The notes under the pieces are model-generated. The model was not told the DNA's origin and ran no database searches. It saw only the letters and a list, made by a program, of their open reading frames with translations. From the NCBI GenBank assembly GCA_014529385.2, contig CM043944.1, forward strand, positions 84,295,384-84,355,383: a DNA stretch of 60,000 nucleotides. Reading direction: 5' to 3'. This stretch comes from Adiantum capillus-veneris (lineage: Eukaryota; Streptophyta; Polypodiopsida; Polypodiales; Pteridaceae). This document shows, in pieces, positions 55,178 to 60,000 of this stretch; position 1 is the first letter of the stretch, and every line of letters begins with the position of its first letter. The position numbers and the translations under genes were made by a program.

Positions 55178-56502
55178 CTCCTTCAATTTCAAGTCGCGAC
55201 GATGGCGATCCGCTGCCTTTTTCTGTCGTTCTTGAGACTCCTGCAAAGTCTCACGAACCTTGGCAAAAGCCGTATCCAAATCTCGCGAATATTCATCCGC
55301 TTCATATATCTAATCTTTCGTGCTGAGGAAGGATGGATCCTTCACAGCACTTTCAACAATCTCAAATGGAGTCTTCCCTGTTGAAGAGTGTATCATGTTA
55401 TTGTAGGCAAATTCCACCAAAGGTAAGTTCTTTTCCCATTGAGTCTTCTGACCAAGATACAAGACTTCCATAAATCTAAAACCGCTGAATTAGCAATCTC
55501 AGATTGCCCGTCAGCTTGCAAGTGCAACGATGACAAGAACTGCAACCGCGTGCCAATGTTCTCCCAAATTGCCTTCCAAAACAAACTCATAAATCTAGGG
55601 TCTCTGTCGGAAACAATCGTCTTAGACCTGCCATGTAATTGGAAAATCATCGTGATCATTCTGTGTTCTCGGGAGATCAAAAATGAAATCCATTTCAATA
55701 CTTTCCCAAGGGCGGGTGGGTATGGGTAAAGGCTGTAACAATCCATGTGCCTTATGCCTGTCAAACTTGACCTTCTGGCATACTAAGCAACTGCACACAA
55801 ACTCTTCCACATCCTTTTTGAGTCTCGGCCAAAAGAAATATCTCTCTACCCCCTTCATAGTGGTAGCAATGCCGCGGTGACCCCTAAAAAGTGGACAGTT
55901 GCATTCAGTCATAACCTTTTCCCTCAACGGCTGTGTAACGCATAACATAGTCTTTCTCATCAAGTAGCCTTCCCGAAGGGAGTATCCAGCTACTGTCTCC
56001 CCATCCTGTATCCGTGTGAAAATATTTGCAAAATCTGTATCTGTGGCATACTGATCGACCATATCCTCGAAGCTCCTATGATGTATCGCGGAAATAGCCA
56101 GAACCCACGGCTTCCGAGACAAAGCATCTGCCACGACATTCTTCTGTCCCTGTTCATGGACAATCTGGCAGTGAAATTGTGACAAGATGTATGCCAACCG
56201 CATCTGCTTTTCCGAAAACTGCTTCTGTGACAAGAAGCAACGCAAACTCTGATGGTCTGTAAAGACAGTAAAATCCGCTCCGAGTAGGTAATGCCGCCAC
56301 TGAGTAAGAGCATGGATAACCGCCAATAGCTCTTTCTCATAAATCTGTGTTGTCATCTCCGACCTAGAGAACAATTGCCTCTTGTAAGCAATGACATGGC
56401 CTTCTTGAATTAAGACCGCACCCAGACTACGACCACAAGCATCACAAAATACTTTAAATGACTTTTGCAAGTCCGACAAAGTCAAATCTGTTACCATATA
56501 CA
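55178..56502 (-). pseudogene. Gypsy RNase H and integrase, internally deleted
   Basis: The minus-strand frame 56503 to 55622 has RNase H text (VFCDACGRSLGAVLIQEGHV, IYEKELLAVIHALTQWRHYL, FTDHQSLRCFL, ADALSRKPW) followed by the integrase zinc-binding segment (RGHRGIATTMKGVERYFFWP, CSCLVCQKVK) and the first core Asp in WESIEMDFIFDLP. Right after that the text jumps to ITWQV / the LHGRSKTIVSDRDPRF block (second Asp), so roughly 50-60 codons of the core are missing. More integrase (NIGTRLQFLSSLHLQADGQS, then VRETLQESQERQKKAADRHR) can be read to 55178. The first RNase H Asp is within CDACG. The upstream part (RT, gag) is cut off by a copia insertion at 56503. Confidence 0.9.
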
Positions 56503-56715
56503 TGTTGTAGTGATGTGTGTGAACACACTACGACCGTCGGGGCATTTTTTCCCTCTTTAGGAGGTTTTTTCCCCCGTGCATTGTATATACGCCCATCACT
56601 CTAGGGCTATCTATCTTTCCATTGCACACTAAGTAACACACTCTCTATTGTGTGCCTTGAGCTTTCTTTGTCTTCTCCAAGCTGTGTGTGTTTCTCTGCA
56701 ACCCTAATTCCAACA
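56503..56715 (+). repeat. 5' LTR of plus-strand copia element (213 bp)
   Basis: TGTTGTAGTGATG ... TTCCAACA with TGTTG/CAACA inverted ends, inserted in the gypsy RNase H region. Followed by AT and a perfect primer-binding site. The five bases before it are ATACA; the matching duplicate lies beyond the window. Confidence 0.9.
56584..56589 (+). promoter_or_regulatory. TATA box in copia LTR
   Basis: TATATA about 80 bases into the LTR, a normal U3 position. Confidence 0.55.
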
Positions 56716-56717
56716 AT

Positions 56718-56729
56718 TGGTATCAGAGC
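56718..56729 (+). other. Primer-binding site of plus-strand copia element
   Basis: TGGTATCAGAGC, exact complement of the initiator tRNA-Met 3' end, two bases after the LTR. Confidence 0.95.
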
Positions 56730-57077
56730 AGGTCACGTCCTCCCGGGGTTAGTCGCTAGCCGCTCCAGCACACGCCTGCTCACCTTCTCCGATTTCAGTG
56801 AGCTTTGGCGAGCGTTTGTAGGTCGACAAAAATTATTGGAAAGCTGGAAGAGCTTGGTCTGCTCAGAATTTTGATTTGGGCTCATTTCGGCCTCCGTTTC
56901 CACTACAGGCAGTACTGCACAGGCTATTTCGTCATTTTGTGCAGAATTTCTGTCAGTGCCCTTTTCTGCATAACAGGTGCCTTACAGTCTTCTACGGTTT
57001 GTGCTATATAGCACAGGTTGTTCCCGCTCCGTTTCTCCTATTTTCGGGCAGTTTTCACATCAGGTGCAGCATTTACC

Positions 57078-60000
57078 ATGGCTGACAACAACAACACAAA
57101 TGTGTTCAAGATGTTTGCTGCTGAGGACAGGTTGGATGGGGACAACTACCCTATGTGGGCTTATATGATGCAACATATTCTTGTGTCAAAGGGTGTCTAA
57201 AACATTGTGCAGGGCATTGATGTACGTCCTGGTTCTGAGGATGTTGCAGGTCTTGCTGCAAGGATTGCAGCTGTTAGAGTTGTTTTGCCTACGGCAGAAC
57301 AAGCTCGTTGGGATGTTAAGGATGCGCAGGCTCATGCATTGTCTGTGAAGCGCACCATTGTTCCTCACATCCGTTCAACAAAATCTGCAAAACAGGCTTG
57401 GGATATTGTAGCAGGTCTTTATGCAAGCCGCAATGAGGCTAAAATTGCTTTGCTGCGTAAAGAGCTGGAGTCGAAGATTATGCATGAGGAGGATGATATG
57501 GACACTTTCCTTGCTAGTGTCAAGGATATCAATGAGCAGCTTATTTCTGCAGATGAAGTCATTTCAGACAGTTCCCTTGTGCAGACGGTTCTTGATGCCT
57601 TACCAGATTCCTACCAGACATTTGCTAGTACTTGGAGATTGATGACCCAAGGAAATCCAGAAGTTGTCAAGTTTGATGCATTATGCACATTGCTGTTGTA
57701 AGAGTCACTGTCCAGAAAAATATGGACTAGACAGCGTGCAGTTGAACAGGCTTTTATTCCTTCTCAAAGAAAGGGTGGTAACAGCAATGCAGCCACTTCT
57801 TATGGTTCTGCTGCGAGTGGCAAAAATTATGTTCCTAATGCTTCTGCTGGCAGCAATTCGTCTTAAAATTCTAGTGATAAGGGCAAAAAGAGGATGCGTT
57901 GCCATTATTGTAAAGCCAATGATCACTTGATCAAGTCGTGTCCTAAGTTGAAGGCCAAAGAGGCTAAGAAGAAAGAGGGTGGTTCCACTTCAAATGCTGG
58001 TTCCACTACAAATGCAGCCATTGTTGAGTCTTCTGTGAAAGGAGATTGTGTTGCTGATGTTGATACAGAATGAGCTTTTAGCGCAGAGTGCACTTACAAT
58101 CCTGCTGTCCATGATGCATGCTTGTCAGTTGCTGCAGATTCACATGTGTGGTATTCCGACAGTGGTGCTACAAAGCACATTACCTCACATCGTGAATTGT
58201 TTACCTCTCTCGAGTCTGTCCCTCATGGGAATTCAGTCACTTGTGCCAACAACGCCTCTTATCCAGTTCAAGGAGTTGGAAAGATTGTGCTCACTGCTGC
58301 TAATGGCAGTTCCTTCACACTTGTTGATGCACTTTATTTACCTGGGATCAAGAAGAATCTCTTATCTGTATCCGCACTTGCTAGACTTGGACTTGTAGTC
58401 AAATTTGTGGATGACAGATGCACGGTTCATGATCTCAGTTTTGGTAATGAAATTGTTGCATCTGGGCTCCTGTGCCGTGGGCTGTATAAGCTCACTTTGT
58501 ATGACAAGTGTGGACAAAATTTTGCAAATACTGTTGCAGGTTCAAGGGCTATTTCAGATGCAAAACTTTGGCATGCACGTTTTGGACATCTGAATTTTGC
58601 CAGTTTGTTGCGTTTGCAGAAATCTGATATGGTTGCTTCTTTGCCACCTCTTGAAGCACCTGTCAAACATGTTTGTGAAGGCTGTATTTTGGGTAAGATG
58701 CAGCGTTCTAAATTTTCAAAGGATGTTTCAGTTCGGGCCACATGCAGGTTGCAGCTTGTGCATAGTGATGTTTGTGGGCCCATGCAAACTCCGTCCTTGG
58801 GCAATTACCTGTACTTCGTGACTTTCATTGATGATTACTCCAGGCATGCATGGGTATTTCCGCTTAAAGCGAAGTCCGAAGTTTTTATGTGCTTCAAACA
58901 GTTTCTGGCTATGGCTGAAAATGTCTCGAAATGTACTATGGGCACCCTCCATTCCGATCGAGGGGGGAAGTATATGTCTCATGAATTCAATGCATTTCTG
59001 GCTAGTCGTGGGATAAAACACCAATGTACAGTGCCTTATACACCTCAGCAAAATGGTGTTGCTGAGAGGAAAAACAGGTCACTGACGGAAATGGCACGAT
59101 GTATGGTCAAAAGTCAAGCTTTACTGCATTCTTTTGGGCTGGAGGCCATCATGTGTGCCAGTTATGTACTTAACAGGTGTCCTACGAAAGCTTTGCAGTC
59201 TATTACTCCATATGAAGCATGGCATGATAGAAAGCCTTCTATTGAGCACATGCGTGTTTTTGGCTATAGTGCTGAAAGCAAAGGTTACAGGTTGTAAGCA
59301 AAGGTTATAGTGTTGATGGCAAAGGTTACAGGTTGTATCATCCGCAAACAAAACGTATTCTGGTTTCTCGGGATGTAGTGTTTGTGGAGGATTCTGTTCA
59401 GCCCTTGCTGTCATGTACTAGAGACAGTAATGTAAGCTCACAGGACATTTATGACACTTTGTTGCCTCTTTTTAGTGGTGGAAATACGAATGTAAGTTCC
59501 AACGAGGCAAATGTACAGCCTATGGGGGTTTCCAAAAATGTTTTAGATCAGCCTATTACTGATGCAGATGTACATGATGTACTTGATGAGGAAAGGGTTG
59601 AAAATGAGCAAGCTAGAGGTATGCCAAAATGGCTGGTGCACACTTTGCGTGACAGTAAATTGGATGCACCTTTGTCTAGTCGTACTCGTTCAGGCTCTCG
59701 CCATGCAGCTTATGCATCAGATTGTTATGCTTTGGCTGTGTCTAGTTTACATGATGTTGAGGAGCCTCTGTCTTTTGATGAAGCACAGAATTCAGAAAAT
59801 TGGATGGCTGCCATGCAATCAGAATATGATGCGCTTATAGAAAATGACACATGGACTTTATGTGATTTGCCTCCTGGCAAAAAGGCCATTGGTACCAAGT
59901 GGGTTTACAAGTTGAAACGCAAACCGGATGATGAGATCGATCGCCATAAAGCTCGACTTGTTGCAAAGGGTTATGCACAGCAAAAAGGCATAGATTATGA
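57078..60000 (+). pseudogene. Gag-Pol of plus-strand copia element (runs off right edge)
   Basis: ATG at 57078 opens MADNNNTNVFKMFAAEDRLD and DNYPMWAYMM, a copia gag start. The frame continues without shift to 59296 with four in-frame stops: TAA 57198, TAA 57699, TAA 57864 and TGA 58071. Features in order: gag core (AKQAWDIVAGLYASRNEAKI, VLDALPDSYQTFAST), zinc knuckle CHYCKANDHLIKSC (about 57900), protease WYSDSGATKHITSH (Asp-Ser-Gly retained), integrase zinc region (LWHARFGHLNFASL ... CEGCILGKM), core with LVHSDVCGPMQTPSLG and LHSDRGGKYMSHEF, TPQQNGVAERKNR (Glu retained). A local rearrangement at 59268-59335 replaces the usual segment after VFGYSA with a repeated SKGYRL block and shifts frame. 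Then come GYRLYHPQTKRILVSRDVVF and the RT start WTLCDLPPGKKAIGTKWVY to the window end. Otherwise conserved. The upstream leader (56730-57077) is non-coding. Confidence 0.92.

Overview
The window looks like nuclear DNA of a land plant and is almost entirely mobile-element sequence. I see Ty1/copia and Ty3/gypsy LTR retrotransposons primed by initiator tRNA-Met, an endonuclease/reverse-transcriptase LINE, SINE-like units, one hAT DNA transposon, many (GT)n/(GA)n microsatellites, and only one short stretch that reads like an exon of an ordinary host gene (kelch repeat, 39877-39978, minus). I cannot name the species. The intron-bearing hAT gene, the AAACCCTAA-type motifs and the nested LTR elements fit a large plant genome. 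No rRNA, tRNA, CRISPR array or prokaryotic operon was recognised.

Layout. 1-3922 (minus): a Ty3/gypsy gag remnant with its primer-binding site and LTR, followed by the integrase C-terminus of a second gypsy copy. 5921-6512: three near-perfect palindromes about 285 bp apart. 6680-10600 (plus): a decayed, coiled-coil-rich gag-like coding region with no visible reverse transcriptase, ending in a polypurine tract and an LTR. 10600-20870: mostly unassignable old sequence with one gypsy RT/RNase H fossil (16058-16885).

20871-37285 (minus): a tandem copia array, LTR - internal - LTR - internal - LTR - internal fragment - LTR fragment, with shared LTRs. Its third LTR carries a very young copia element (30920-36469) with 192-bp LTRs that differ at one base, a perfect CCACC target duplication, and one continuous polyprotein frame broken only by three nonsense codons.

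38640-49165: retroposon territory. SINE-like units and LINE copies, all minus, are chained end to end, and many junctions are a (TC)n or (GT)n microsatellite at the 3' end of the unit. This is the most unusual pattern in the window: retroposons that appear to end in, and insert next to, dinucleotide repeats. One LINE copy is split by a 1318-bp insertion (42775-44092, 5-bp target duplication). The candidate kelch exon lies between the SINE chain and the first LINE.

49166-60000: a gypsy element (minus, chromodomain integrase) whose LTR carries a row of telobox-like motifs. It was later split by a hAT transposon (51494-55169, exact 8-bp target duplication, intron-containing but broken transposase) and by a plus-strand copia element (from 56503, 213-bp LTR, perfect primer-binding site) that runs off the window. 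Insertion order can be read directly: gypsy first, then hAT and copia; tandem copia array first, then the young copia element.
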